Below are positions 56,206-64,000 of a stretch of DNA of 64,000 nucleotides, in pieces. Under the pieces are notes generated by a model, which saw nothing but the letters and a program-made list of their open reading frames with translations, made no database searches and had not been told where the DNA came from. A program made the position numbers and the translations under genes. The first letter of the stretch is position 1. Every line of letters starts with the position of its first letter. Origin of the DNA: Lentilactobacillus kisonensis DSM 19906 = JCM 15041 (GTDB lineage Bacteria > Bacillota > Bacilli > Lactobacillales > Lactobacillaceae); the NCBI RefSeq assembly GCF_001434135.1, contig NZ_AZEB01000001.1:186001-250000 (forward strand). Direction: 5' to 3'.

Positions 56206-56760
56206 TTATTTTGAATCTTGATCTTTGAAAAGATCTTTCAATTTTGCCAGACGTGGATCAACTGTTTTTAATTCCGCCTTCTGATTTTTATAATCGTCGG
56301 TGGACAATACATCCCAACCTTTGCCGCTGGGCATCCGTTTGCCAGCTATCTCATCAGGAGCTAAGATGTGCATTGGAATATGCAAAATCACGTTATCAAT
56401 AACCGCTGACTGCATATCAATCTGATCGTCTTCATCAACAACGAAGACAACATCATCCTTTCCATATCGAGACTCAGCTGCCTTCGACGGCACATAATAC
56501 TCTTCAACGGTAAAGTCTAACGGTAAGTCAACTGGCTCAAGTGATCTCGATGACGGTACGGTGAGCTTACCAACAATGTGGGTATCAATGATGACGTCTC
56601 CTTGATCGGAAAACGCGGTACCATCAATATTGAACTGAGTTGCATCGATAACCTCGTCGGAATATCGATCTAATAATTCATCCTTAATATCAACCTTCTC
56701 GTTAAACGTGAAAGGATCGGTATCAGCGTACTTTTGAAGATCCTTAAAGTACCATTTCAA
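56206..56760 (-). CDS. yceD: YceD family (DUF177) protein
   Basis: A 184-residue protein of the DUF177/YceD family, found next to rpmF across bacteria and linked to 23S rRNA or ribosome maturation in some lineages. The KWYFKDLQKY start, a central strand-rich domain and the C-terminal DPRLAKLKDLF segment are typical. The start is TTG with GGAGG upstream. The usual Cys pair of the family is absent. Confidence 0.9.
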   Translation of the reverse strand: MKWYFKDLQKYADTDPFTFNEKVDIKDELLDRYSDEVIDATQFNIDGTAFSDQGDVIIDTHIVGKLTVPSSRSLEPVDLPLDFTVEEYYVPSKAAESRYGKDDVVFVVDEDDQIDMQSAVIDNVILHIPMHILAPDEIAGKRMPSGKGWDVLSTDDYKNQKAELKTVDPRLAKLKDLFKDQDSK

Positions 56761-56841
56761 TCTAATTCCTCCAATGCAACAAAACTTATTATACCGGCAA
56801 CAAATAGGCTTGTCAAGGTGTTTTGCTTGATAGCCGTCTCG

Positions 56842-57975
56842 CTAATTTTTCACAATAACTGGGTGTTTATAAAAATCTTGAGATGGCTGATCGATCATTT
56901 GAAATAACATCCCCGCCTTAAAATCCAATTGAATATATTGATCAACAACATCTTCATTGATCTTGGTTAAAAGCGGCATCGAAAGTGATTTCTTAATTTG
57001 ACTAAGATACGCCCTACCCTGACTGGTAAAGCCAAGTAACCGTAAGTAATTTGGCTTTACCAACATATCATCATTATAAGCGTGGACCATTACGTAGGTG
57101 CATAATCGTTGAATCCGAGTGTACGTATACCGCTTTGTTTTAACGAGTTGTAAAAACTCCTTGAAAGTCGTTGCCTTGATTGCACAACTTTTTAACCGAT
57201 ATTCGATTCCTTCGGTCATCTGGTAAATTCGATGGAGTTCCGTAATCGGGGTTTCCACCAATTCAAACCTAAGCATTGGCCAAAAATCATCCCAGGTAAT
57301 GGGTGGTTGCGTCTCCGTCAATCTGAGAGTCTCGGCTGGAACCGTTTGAGTAACGTCACCAACACCACTAATGAGTGCTTTACGAATAGCTGAGGCGCTC
57401 GCAATCGATCCACCTGATAAATGATTGTCGTTATGTGCCACGCTATTCCGCTTAATCGGGACGAGCTGAAGTGGTGATCCCAAGTTGAAATTCGCGTTAG
57501 CATATCCAAACGCCAGAACATCATTAGGCTCACTCAGCCGAATCCCCGTTTTGTTAAATAGATAGTCTTGGAAAATTGAGGCGTAAGGACGATCAAATTG
57601 TTTAAAGTGACCGTCCCGCTTTGGCTGATTGTCAATCAACTTCTGATAGTCCATATCAGGATTTTCAGCACCAAATGATAACCAATTACATTGTAGCCCA
57701 GCAGCAATTTGAACCGCTCCAGCAGCAAATATGTGAGATGGCTGAACAGCCGAAAAAAAAGGCAACTCAATCACAATATCAATGCCGTTTTTGAGCGCCA
57801 CGGCTGCTCGCTGCCACTTATCGAAAATAGCAGGTTCACCACGTTGCAGCCAATTACCACTCATGATTGCCACGGTGACATCAGCACCTGTTCGCAATTT
57901 GGCCTGCTGCAACTGGTATCGATGACCATTATGGAATGGATTATATTCAGAAACAATGCCAACTGCCCGAAGCAT
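56842..57975 (-). CDS. tmcAL: tRNA(Met) cytidine acetate ligase TmcAL
   Basis: TmcAL forms N4-acetylcytidine at the wobble position of elongator tRNA-Met using acetate and ATP. The 377-residue protein begins VGIVSEYNPFHNGHRYQL, which carries the nucleotidyltransferase H-x-G-H motif. MSGNWLQRGEPAIFDKW and the later GSIASASAIRKA segment also fit. It starts five bases after the methyltransferase gene. Confidence 0.95.
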   Translation of the reverse strand: MLRAVGIVSEYNPFHNGHRYQLQQAKLRTGADVTVAIMSGNWLQRGEPAIFDKWQRAAVALKNGIDIVIELPFFSAVQPSHIFAAGAVQIAAGLQCNWLSFGAENPDMDYQKLIDNQPKRDGHFKQFDRPYASIFQDYLFNKTGIRLSEPNDVLAFGYANANFNLGSPLQLVPIKRNSVAHNDNHLSGGSIASASAIRKALISGVGDVTQTVPAETLRLTETQPPITWDDFWPMLRFELVETPITELHRIYQMTEGIEYRLKSCAIKATTFKEFLQLVKTKRYTYTRIQRLCTYVMVHAYNDDMLVKPNYLRLLGFTSQGRAYLSQIKKSLSMPLLTKINEDVVDQYIQLDFKAGMLFQMIDQPSQDFYKHPVIVKN

Positions 57976-57980
57976 GTCTA

Positions 57981-58736
57981 TTACTCCTTAACGGATTCTA
58001 CAAACCAACGCTTAGTATGTTCAACAAAAGGCTGCTCACCAAAATCGGTTGTAACCAATGGCGCACTGAAAGCGGCCGCTAGTAACATCTTTTCTATCGT
58101 AGCCCGATCATATGCCCGCTCCTGATGAAGTTCACTATAAGCATCATAAGCATCTTTCTCAGGATTATACTGAAAAAAGCTCAAATCATGCTCAACCGAT
58201 GCGGGAGCAAAATCTGCTTCATAACTGGTCCACATAAACGCAGAATCTTCATTTCGATAATTGTACATATAACCAGGATAAACATCAATTGTCTGATAGG
58301 GCGTAATTACATCAAATAACAATTGACCTCCAGGATTCAAATGACCATTCACAGAATTAAGCGTCTGCTGAAAATCTTTTTGGTCAATTAAGTAATTGAG
58401 TGAATCATCATAACATGTAATCACATCATACTGACCTAAATCAGCCAACTCACGCATGTCTGCTTGAATAAACGTAATGTCAACTTGTTCAGCCTGCGCC
58501 CGCTGATCCGCCAGTGTGAGCATATCCGCAGACAGATCAACTCCGTCCACTGAATAGCCTAATTTAGCCAGTTTAACAGCAAGCCGTCCCGTTCCACAAG
58601 CTAAATCTAAAATTTTAACATCAGACTTTGCCGTTTTGGGCTGACTAATCCTACTTGTGGTATAAGCCAACCAGCGATCATACAAAGTTTCATCAAACAA
58701 ATCATCATAAAACTGAGCAAACTCACTATAAATCAT
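57981..58736 (-). CDS. yqeM: Class I SAM-dependent methyltransferase (YqeM)
   Basis: A 251-residue Rossmann methyltransferase with motif I ILDLACGTGRLAVKLAKLG, VDGVDLSADML and ITCYDDSLNYL. The substrate is not known. Its ATG overlaps the rsfS stop (ATGA). It belongs to the yqeG-to-yqeM cluster. Confidence 0.92.
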   Translation of the reverse strand: MIYSEFAQFYDDLFDETLYDRWLAYTTSRISQPKTAKSDVKILDLACGTGRLAVKLAKLGYSVDGVDLSADMLTLADQRAQAEQVDITFIQADMRELADLGQYDVITCYDDSLNYLIDQKDFQQTLNSVNGHLNPGGQLLFDVITPYQTIDVYPGYMYNYRNEDSAFMWTSYEADFAPASVEHDLSFFQYNPEKDAYDAYSELHQERAYDRATIEKMLLAAAFSAPLVTTDFGEQPFVEHTKRWFVESVKE

Positions 58737-59089
58737 ACCTCAACCCATGAGTCGATATTAACCATTGGGGCATCAGACCATAATTTTTCAAGATTATAGA
58801 AATCACGAACTTCTTTTTGGAAGATATGAACAATCACGTCTCCAAGGTCAATGAGCACCCAGCGACCACTATCCTTACCCGATACCTGGTACACATTAAT
58901 ATCGCTAGTTTCAACCTGATCAATGACTTCTTCGGCAATCGCTTTGACCTGCCGATCAGAATTTGCGTCAGCAATCACAAAATAGTCAGCCATTAAACTC
59001 ACTTTTTGCATGTCTAAAACCACAATATCATTGGCCCGCTTACTATCAGCGGCCCGGACAACTATCTGAGAAATTTCTTTACTATCCAT
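58733..59089 (-). CDS. rsfS: Ribosome silencing factor RsfS
   Basis: RsfS binds L14 to block subunit joining in starvation. The 118-residue protein has DIVVLDMQKVSLMADYFVIADANSDRQVKAIA and the SGRWVLIDLGDVIVHIF C-terminal strands of the family. It follows yqeK by about nine bases. Confidence 0.95.
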   Translation of the reverse strand: MDSKEISQIVVRAADSKRANDIVVLDMQKVSLMADYFVIADANSDRQVKAIAEEVIDQVETSDINVYQVSGKDSGRWVLIDLGDVIVHIFQKEVRDFYNLEKLWSDAPMVNIDSWVEV

Positions 59090-59098
59090 ATTTACTCC

Positions 59099-59704
59099 TT
59101 ATTTCAATCCAGAATCTGGAACCCAGCTATTATAAGTCACAATCGTCTGCGGAAATACTGGCTTATTATTTTCAACTAAGTAAGCTAACGTCTGTTTAGT
59201 TTGATACGCAACACCCAATTTAAGGTTATCAAAAGTTAACTGGCGCGCTTCATCCACCCCTGGGAAATCCCTTCCAGGCTCAATATAATCCGCCATATAA
59301 ACAATTTGCTCCAGCGGCGTCATGTATTCATGACCAACTGTATGATAACGAACGGCGTTTAAAATTTCAATATCACTAATTCGCAGTTCATTTTTGACAA
59401 ATAACCAGCCAACCACACCGTGCCAGATAGCGTTCCCATAGTTCAGTAACTCAGGATCTAAGTGATAGTGCTTAATGGCCTGAATAAAGTCGGCGTCGGG
59501 CCGTTGCTTAGCATAGTCATGAACCAAGCCAGCAATTCCCGCCCTTTTAACATCAACGTGATTCGTTTTAGCTAAATCCATTGCAGTTTGTTCAACCCGT
59601 AGTACGTGGTGAAAGCGACTATCCGTAAGGGCGTCTTTGAGCTTTTGAACTAATTGGTCACGTGTAAATGGCAGTTCTGCACTTGATAACTGATCATTCT
59701 CCAT
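59099..59704 (-). CDS. yqeK: YqeK HD-domain Ap4A hydrolase
   Basis: YqeK cleaves diadenosine tetraphosphate symmetrically to ADP. The 201-residue HD protein has RFHHVLRVEQTA, AGLVHDYAKQRP and AVRYHTVGHEYM (metal-binding His/Asp) and a YMADYIEPGRDFPGV segment. It overlaps the end of nadD by eleven bases. Confidence 0.94.
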   Translation of the reverse strand: MENDQLSSAELPFTRDQLVQKLKDALTDSRFHHVLRVEQTAMDLAKTNHVDVKRAGIAGLVHDYAKQRPDADFIQAIKHYHLDPELLNYGNAIWHGVVGWLFVKNELRISDIEILNAVRYHTVGHEYMTPLEQIVYMADYIEPGRDFPGVDEARQLTFDNLKLGVAYQTKQTLAYLVENNKPVFPQTIVTYNSWVPDSGLK

Positions 59705-60326
59705 ATAATTGGTGCTCCTTTATATACCTTTCAACACAGCTAGGAACTAAATAACGAATCGATTGATGCTGATGAATTTTCGACCGGATAAAGGATGACG
59801 AAATATCAATATACGGCACATCCACCCAAATAATTGGATATTTTGAGGTTGGCGTGTAACCATCCCGCTTCACACCAACAAAGGATACTAACTTAACAAG
59901 ATCATCAATTCGATGCCATTTCGGTAAATAGTTTACCATGTCACCACCGATAATAAAATAATATTGGTTCTCTGGATGCTTTCGAACCAATTCGGCCATT
60001 GTATCGTATGAATAACTTATTCCACCGCGGTTCACTTCAGCCATTTCAATCGAAAAGCTAGGATTGTTCCAAATAGCGAGGTTAATCATCGCAACTCGAT
60101 CCGCTGCATCAATCGCTAGCTTACGATCAACGTGCGGCGGGGTTGCATCTGGCATAAAGAGAATTTTGTCGAGCCCCAATTGATCCAACACCTGCTGGGC
60201 AACAATCAAATGACCATTATGAATTGGATTAAAAGTGCCACCAAGAATCCCGATTCGCTTTCGCTTATTTTGAACAATTGTTTCGGTCTTTGGTAGTGTT
60301 TCTACAGTGTGAACAACATTAGTCAT
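59694..60326 (-). CDS. nadD: Nicotinate-nucleotide adenylyltransferase
   Basis: NadD adenylates nicotinate mononucleotide in NAD synthesis. The 210-residue protein has GILGGTFNPIHNGHLIVAQ (H-x-G-H motif), MPDATPPHV, and the C-terminal ISSSFIRSKI motif. About the first 25 residues before GILGG are polar and longer than usual. It lies between yhbY and yqeK. Confidence 0.96.
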   Translation of the reverse strand: MTNVVHTVETLPKTETIVQNKRKRIGILGGTFNPIHNGHLIVAQQVLDQLGLDKILFMPDATPPHVDRKLAIDAADRVAMINLAIWNNPSFSIEMAEVNRGGISYSYDTMAELVRKHPENQYYFIIGGDMVNYLPKWHRIDDLVKLVSFVGVKRDGYTPTSKYPIIWVDVPYIDISSSFIRSKIHQHQSIRYLVPSCVERYIKEHQLYGE

Positions 60327-60338
60327 TTTAAAATACCC

Positions 60339-60650
60339 CTAAATTGAGAATACTTTTTTTGATAATTCTTGATTATTCTGATTATTTGAAGGTTTAAATA
60401 AAACCAGTGTTTTGCCAATTACTTGAACAACCGTAATATTACTCTTGGTTTCAATGTATTCTTTAATATCCGCTAACGAAGCAGCCGCATTCTGTAATAC
60501 ATTCACCTTAATCAATTCCCGGCTATCCAGTGCTTTTTGAATTTCATCTAGCCAAATTTGGGATAAGCCGTTTTTACCAACTTCAAATATCGGCCGCATC
60601 CGGTTAGCGTTTGCGCGTAAAAATCGTTTTTGTTTTCCAGTTAAATTCAT
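60339..60650 (-). CDS. yhbY: YhbY-type ribosome assembly RNA-binding protein
   Basis: A CRM-domain protein associated with pre-50S particles. The 103-residue protein starts LTGKQKRFLRANANRM. It has the conserved EVGKNGLS segment and a KVNVLQN strand. It lies between yqeH and nadD. Confidence 0.95.
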   Translation of the reverse strand: MNLTGKQKRFLRANANRMRPIFEVGKNGLSQIWLDEIQKALDSRELIKVNVLQNAAASLADIKEYIETKSNITVVQVIGKTLVLFKPSNNQNNQELSKKVFSI

Positions 60651-60666
60651 AGTTACCTCTTAGTTT

Positions 60667-61803
60667 CTAAATCATTGCCGGTCGTATGAGTACAGAGACG
60701 CCAGTTGGCGCCCATCCAGACACGGAAACCCCTTCTGGGACCGTTATCCAACCCAATCCTTCGATTACAAGATCACTCTTTTGGGTTATCTTAAATTTAT
60801 GACCTTCCAATGGCGGAAAATCATCCTTGTCATCTTCTGAAGGGGGGGTTAAGAAACTACCAACATGGTTTGTGTAAAAGTCATCCGCATTTTCCAGCTT
60901 AGTTCGATGAATAAATAAATTGTTTTCGGCATAAACCGTAAAGCCACGCCTACCCTCACCTGCATTGTAGTCAAACCTTGCCACACCGCCAAAGAAAAGG
61001 GTCTGTTCTGGGTTTAATTGATATTCTTTTGGCTTGATTCTCTTCTGTGGCGTGACCAAATTAAGCTCTTTGCCAACAAGATGATGGGCCATCTGTTCTG
61101 GTTGAATAATCCCAGGAGTATCCACCAACAATTTGCCATCTTTGAGCGGAATATCAATCCGATCCAACGTGGTTCCAGGGAAACGAGAAGTTGTAATCAG
61201 CTCCTTGATTCCAGTAGACTGCCTAACAATCGAGTTAATCAGAGTCGATTTCCCGACATTCGTTACCCCGACCACATAGACATCCTTACCTTGACGATAC
61301 TTCTCGATTTGATCAAGGAGCCGGTCAACGTCTAGGTTCGTCTTCGCAGAAATCAATTCCACATCAACTGGCCGAATTCCCGCAGCGTTGGCCTGCTGAC
61401 GTAGCCAATCCTTAACCTTTGTCTTTTTAAGACGGGCCGGCAAAACGTCTAGTTTATTTCCAACCAACAAAATCGGGTTATTTCCTACAAATCGATGAAG
61501 ACCGGGAATCATACTCCCATTCACATCGAATATATCCACAACGTACACAATCAGTGAATCAGTATCAGAAATACTTGTTAACAGCTTCAAAAAGTCATCG
61601 TCAGACAGACTTACCGGAGCAATCTCGTTATAATGGCGCAGTCTAAAGCAGCGTTGGCAATATACTTCACCGTTTTCGATTCCTTTTTTTAATGCCGATT
61701 CCGGCGTGTATCCCAATGCTTGCTTATCAGTCGTTTGAACTTTAGCCCCACAACCGATACAACGAACTACTTCACCATCCACAATAACTTCATTTTCTGC
61801 CAT
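60667..61803 (-). CDS. yqeH: Ribosome biogenesis GTPase YqeH
   Basis: YqeH is needed for 30S assembly. The 378-residue protein has an N-terminal zinc finger (CIGCGAKVQ and CQRCFRLRHYNE) and a circularly permuted GTPase domain with NKLD before the P-loop GVTNVGKSTLIN and then DTPG. A C-terminal domain follows. It sits between yqeG and yhbY. Confidence 0.96.
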   Translation of the reverse strand: MAENEVIVDGEVVRCIGCGAKVQTTDKQALGYTPESALKKGIENGEVYCQRCFRLRHYNEIAPVSLSDDDFLKLLTSISDTDSLIVYVVDIFDVNGSMIPGLHRFVGNNPILLVGNKLDVLPARLKKTKVKDWLRQQANAAGIRPVDVELISAKTNLDVDRLLDQIEKYRQGKDVYVVGVTNVGKSTLINSIVRQSTGIKELITTSRFPGTTLDRIDIPLKDGKLLVDTPGIIQPEQMAHHLVGKELNLVTPQKRIKPKEYQLNPEQTLFFGGVARFDYNAGEGRRGFTVYAENNLFIHRTKLENADDFYTNHVGSFLTPPSEDDKDDFPPLEGHKFKITQKSDLVIEGLGWITVPEGVSVSGWAPTGVSVLIRPAMI

Positions 61804-61812
61804 AAATTCCTC

Positions 61813-62328
61813 CTATTTCCAATGTAAATCAGGATATTTCTTGATCAACATGTTCCAAACAATCTTTTCAAATCCCCGGTTAATTGTTGTATTCCAGGCA
61901 TCGGTTCTAACGAGTGGTTTGACAAGAATACTACGGACGCCACAACTGTTTGCTGAAACGACATCCGTCATTAACTGATCGCCAATCATCACGGTGTTTT
62001 TTTTACTTAAATGAAACGTTTTGATTGCATGCCGAATCCCGATAGAGAGTGGCTTCATTGCTCGGGGAACGAATGGCAATTCATAATCGCGAACCGCTTC
62101 TTGAATCCGCTTATGACTATTGTTAGAAACCACAATCACTTTAATGCCGTATTTCTTAACACTTGCTAGCCAATTGCGTAACTCATCGGAGCCAGCCTTT
62201 GAATTCCATGGTACCAAAGTATTATCTAAATCGGTTAGAACACAGTTGATATTATTATCCAACAGGAATTCCGGGGAAATACTATAAATATTTTCGATCA
62301 TCCACGTTGGTTTAAATCGAGACAACAT
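61813..62328 (-). CDS. yqeG: YqeG family HAD IIIA-type phosphatase
   Basis: A 171-residue HAD phosphatase with motif I LTDLDNTLVPW, motif II VVSNN, and motif III/IV KKNTVMIGDQLMTDV. Its substrate is not settled. It is first in the yqe cluster. Confidence 0.93.
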   Translation of the reverse strand: MLSRFKPTWMIENIYSISPEFLLDNNINCVLTDLDNTLVPWNSKAGSDELRNWLASVKKYGIKVIVVSNNSHKRIQEAVRDYELPFVPRAMKPLSIGIRHAIKTFHLSKKNTVMIGDQLMTDVVSANSCGVRSILVKPLVRTDAWNTTINRGFEKIVWNMLIKKYPDLHWK

Positions 62329-62360
62329 ATGTCGCTCCTTAATAAATAGTTATTTTATTT

Positions 62361-62393
62361 AAAAAAACTTCCACCAAAGCTATCGGTGAAAGT
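62361..62393 (-). terminator. rplT terminator
   Basis: A 9-bp stem (62367-62375 with 62385-62393, one G-U pair) is followed on the minus strand by seven T residues, after the rplT stop. Confidence 0.85.
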
Positions 62394-62409
62394 CATTTTA
62401 ACACATCAA

Positions 62410-62766
62410 TTACTTGAGCGCTTCTTTAGCAGCATCAGTAAGTGCTTTGAAAGCATCTGTGTCACTAACAGCAAGGTCTGCAAGCATCTTACGGTTCATA
62501 TCGATGTTAGCAAGCTTCAAGCCATGCATAAATTGGCTGTAACTAAGGTCATTAAGACGAGCAGCAGCGTTAATCCGAGCAATCCATAATTTACGGAAGT
62601 TACCCTTGTTGGCACGACGGTCACGGAATGCATATACCTGTGACTTCATTACTTGATCTTTAGCTGTTTTGAATAAACGAGATTTGCCTCCTCGATATCC
62701 CTTAGCTAATTTTAAAACACGCTTACGACGTGCATGTGTGACTGTTCCACCTTTTACTCGTGGCAT
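62410..62766 (-). CDS. rplT: 50S ribosomal protein L20
   Basis: L20 is an early 50S assembly protein and, in Bacillus, the autoregulator of infC-rpmI-rplT. The 118-residue protein begins [22 protein letters not shown] and has the [14 protein letters not shown] segment. It is last in the operon. Confidence 0.98.
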   Translation of the reverse strand: MPRVKGGTVTHARRKRVLKLAKGYRGGKSRLFKTAKDQVMKSQVYAFRDRRANKGNFRKLWIARINAAARLNDLSYSQFMHGLKLANIDMNRKMLADLAVSDTDAFKALTDAAKEALK

Positions 62767-62818
62767 TTTGAATTCCTCCTATATTTAAAAAGCATCATAG
62801 TTGATTGTATAGTTGATT

Positions 62819-63016
62819 TTATAGATGTGGCAATAACTTCTTGTAAGTCTTAATGTTAGTCTTGTCCATCATACTAGTACCACGAAGTTGGCGACGTTGC
62901 TTCTTTGTCTTGCCGTGGAAACGGTGACTGGTATAAGCATTAGCACTCTTAAAGCCACCGTTGGCAGTTCTCTTAAAACGTTTTGCTGCGGCACGATTTG
63001 TTTTTTGTTTAGGCAT
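62819..63016 (-). CDS. rpmI: 50S ribosomal protein L35
   Basis: The 65-residue basic protein begins MPKQKTNRAAAKRFKRT and ends in the KTNIKTYKKLLPHL region. The ATG at 63016 has AGGAGG upstream; the longer open frame has none. It lies between infC and rplT. Confidence 0.97.
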   Translation of the reverse strand: MPKQKTNRAAAKRFKRTANGGFKSANAYTSHRFHGKTKKQRRQLRGTSMMDKTNIKTYKKLLPHL

Positions 63017-63051
63017 TGGTAAAATCCTCCTCAAGTATTTAACAAACTAGT

Positions 63052-63573
63052 TTATTTTTTGTCTGCGTCATTTGGCGAAAGCATTAAGAACATACTTCTA
63101 CCATCCATTTTTGGCCGCTGAGTGACAGTGGCAACATCGGATGTTTCTGCAGCCATTCGGTCAAGGACTCTTCGACCAATATCCTTATGGGTAATTGCAC
63201 GGCCTTTAAATCGAATTGAAACTCTGACTTTTTCGCCCTTTGCCAAGAACTTCTTGGCATTCTTTAGCTTAGTGTTAAAATCGTTAACATCAATCGTTGG
63301 GCTCAAACGAACTTCTTTGACACTGATGACTTTTTGTTTCTTACGGGATTCCCGTTCCTTCTTCTGTTCCTCGAAACGATACTTCCCATAATCAAGAATC
63401 TTTGCAACCGGTGGCTTTGCTTTAGGGGCAACCAAGACCAAGTCTAAATCGGCATCTTCAGCTAACTGAAGGGCTTCATTCTTTGACTTAACTCCTAGCT
63501 GATCACCATTAGCACCAATTAAACGAACCTCGCGAGCGCGGATTCCATCATTAACCATCATATCTTTTGCTAT
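63052..63573 (-). CDS. infC: Translation initiation factor IF-3, probable ATA start
   Basis: IF-3 checks start codons and keeps subunits apart. The protein has the N-terminal [12 protein letters not shown], the linker and the C-terminal domain ending [12 protein letters not shown]. The first ATG (63561) is 21 bases from GGAGG, too far. An in-frame ATA at 63571-63573 is nine bases away and gives 173 residues with [M][11 protein letters not shown], matching Bacillus IF-3 where the start is AUU. Rare starts let IF-3 repress its own translation. If ATA is wrong, the protein is 169 residues. Confidence 0.93.
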   Translation of the reverse strand: MAKDMMVNDGIRAREVRLIGANGDQLGVKSKNEALQLAEDADLDLVLVAPKAKPPVAKILDYGKYRFEEQKKERESRKKQKVISVKEVRLSPTIDVNDFNTKLKNAKKFLAKGEKVRVSIRFKGRAITHKDIGRRVLDRMAAETSDVATVTQRPKMDGRSMFLMLSPNDADKK

Positions 63574-63581
63574 GGTACTTC

Positions 63582-63743
63582 ACCTCCGAAATTTTTGAAA
63601 AAGCAGAAAGAGAGCGAGCACAGAAATGCGCCCGCTCTCAATTAAAGAACTTGAATCGTCAAGTTCTTACTCGATATCATGCCCAGCAAATTCAAGATTT
63701 ACTCAGGCGAGAAGCGGGTAGCCTCTGCTTTCATTTGAACAAC
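63582..63743 (-). ncRNA. L20-type leader/attenuator upstream of infC
   Basis: Between the promoter and infC the transcript can form three structures. One is a hairpin with AGGC..GCCT ends holding CCCGCTTCTC in its loop. Another is a perfect 10-bp stem (63645-63654 with 63659-63668). The last is a terminator hairpin (about 63610-63639, T-rich tail to 63595). The looped CCCGCTTCTC is complementary to GAGAGCGGG in the terminator, giving an antiterminator option. This fits the known Bacillota L20 leader; no covariance model was run. Confidence 0.8.
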
Positions 63744-63749
63744 TATTAA

Positions 63750-63778
63750 ATAATATCATCCAATCATCTGCATGTCAA
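63750..63778 (-). promoter_or_regulatory. infC-rpmI-rplT promoter
   Basis: TTGACA and TATTAT on the minus strand are separated by 17 bases. The -35 box lies in one arm of a 7-bp inverted repeat (63774-63780 with 63795-63801). Confidence 0.85.
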
Positions 63779-63823
63779 CCATAACCGACTTACTGGTTGA
63801 CATACAAGCTGCTTAGCACAAAA

Positions 63824-64000
63824 TTATTCTTCCCGTGAATATGATGCAATGTCTTTTGATACTTCATCAATGAAACTTGGTACTGATTCGGAATTGGTAT
63901 CTTGTTCGCCATATTTACGAACGGAAACACTATTACCATTCACTTCTTCATCGCCAACAACTAACGTATAGGGAATTTTATGCGTTTGGGCATCCCGAAT
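63824..64000 (-). CDS. thrS: Threonine-tRNA ligase, C-terminal end (5' part beyond window)
   Basis: The last 58 codons of a reading frame that enters from the right edge. The segment KIPYTLVVGDEEV, then VSVRKYGEQ is the end of the anticodon-binding domain of ThrS. It lies upstream of infC, a common neighbour in Firmicutes. Its start and any T-box are outside the window. Confidence 0.93.
   Translation of the reverse strand: MRDAQTHKIPYTLVVGDEEVNGNSVSVRKYGEQDTNSESVPSFIDEVSKDIASYSREE

Noticed and set aside
1-64000. CRISPR arrays, insertion sequences or prophage
   Set aside because: No regularly spaced repeats, transposase, integrase or phage structural genes were seen on either strand.

Overview
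The window is a stretch of chromosomal core genome from a low-GC Gram-positive bacterium, almost certainly a member of the Lactobacillaceae. The evidence is MerR-type GlnR next to type I glutamine synthetase, a DUF3042 protein, L27 with a cleavable N-terminal extension beside the Prp protease, a UUC T-box on pheST, SD sequences of the AGGAGG type, and gene order familiar from lactobacilli. I cannot settle the genus from sequence alone. I see no prophage, insertion sequence, CRISPR array or plasmid marker. Most genes lie on the minus strand in tightly packed operons, often with 1-11 base overlaps.

Layout. 1-4074 (minus): yloU-fakA and, after a terminator, recG, which runs off the left edge. 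4299-4484 (plus): rpmB. 4633-15695 (minus): coaBC-priA-fmt-rsmB-stp-stk, a terminator, then rsgA-rpe-thiN. 15793-16622: gmk-rpoZ. 16898-17197 (plus): a small gene whose promoter spacer contains a LexA/SOS box. 17298-23692 (minus): folD-xseA-xseB-ispA-tlyA-argR-recN. 23770-25228: efp-yqhY-nusB. 25392-26379: rplU-prp-rpmA behind an L21-type leader, with a likely 38-residue membrane peptide upstream. 26954: tRNA-Arg(TCT). 27245-29601: an operon of two unrecognised proteins and a dimeric dUTPase. 29840-33351: glnR-glnA with a GlnR operator, preceded by glpQ-miaA. 33451: DUF3042 (plus). 33870-36785: yqgN, rhomboid, yqgQ, glucokinase and a rhodanese-like protein. 36896-39212: rpmG and a class B PBP. 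39344-42019 (plus): yfhO. 42115-44932: yneR, greA, udk, mltG. 44977-48705: T-box, pheS, pheT. 48747-50480: HxlR regulator, HD-domain protein, TrmH-type methylase. 50648-52057 (plus): acylphosphatase and YidC. 52236-54466: a two-component system. 54734-55750 (plus): a zinc alcohol dehydrogenase with a strong promoter. 55974-62328: rpmF-yceD, tmcAL, and the yqeG-yqeH-yhbY-nadD-yqeK-rsfS-yqeM cluster. 62410-63573: infC-rpmI-rplT behind an L20-type attenuator. 63824-64000: the 3' end of thrS.

The genes serve translation and ribosome assembly (L20, L21, L27, L28, L32, L33, L35, IF-3, EF-P, PheST, ThrS, RsgA, YqeH, YhbY, RsfS, TlyA, RsmB, TmcAL, MiaA, Fmt), DNA repair and replication restart (RecG, PriA, RecN, ExoVII), envelope growth and its Ser/Thr kinase signalling (Stk/Stp, PBP, MltG, YfhO, YidC), cofactor and nitrogen metabolism (CoaBC, ThiN, FolD, NadD, GlnA), and fatty-acid uptake (FakA).

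The most interesting items are: an SOS-controlled orphan gene whose C-terminal half resembles YolD-like proteins; an infC gene that appears to start with the very rare codon ATA; the uncharacterised three-gene dUTPase operon between tRNA-Arg and glnA; and a ~100-base inverted repeat between two divergent genes.
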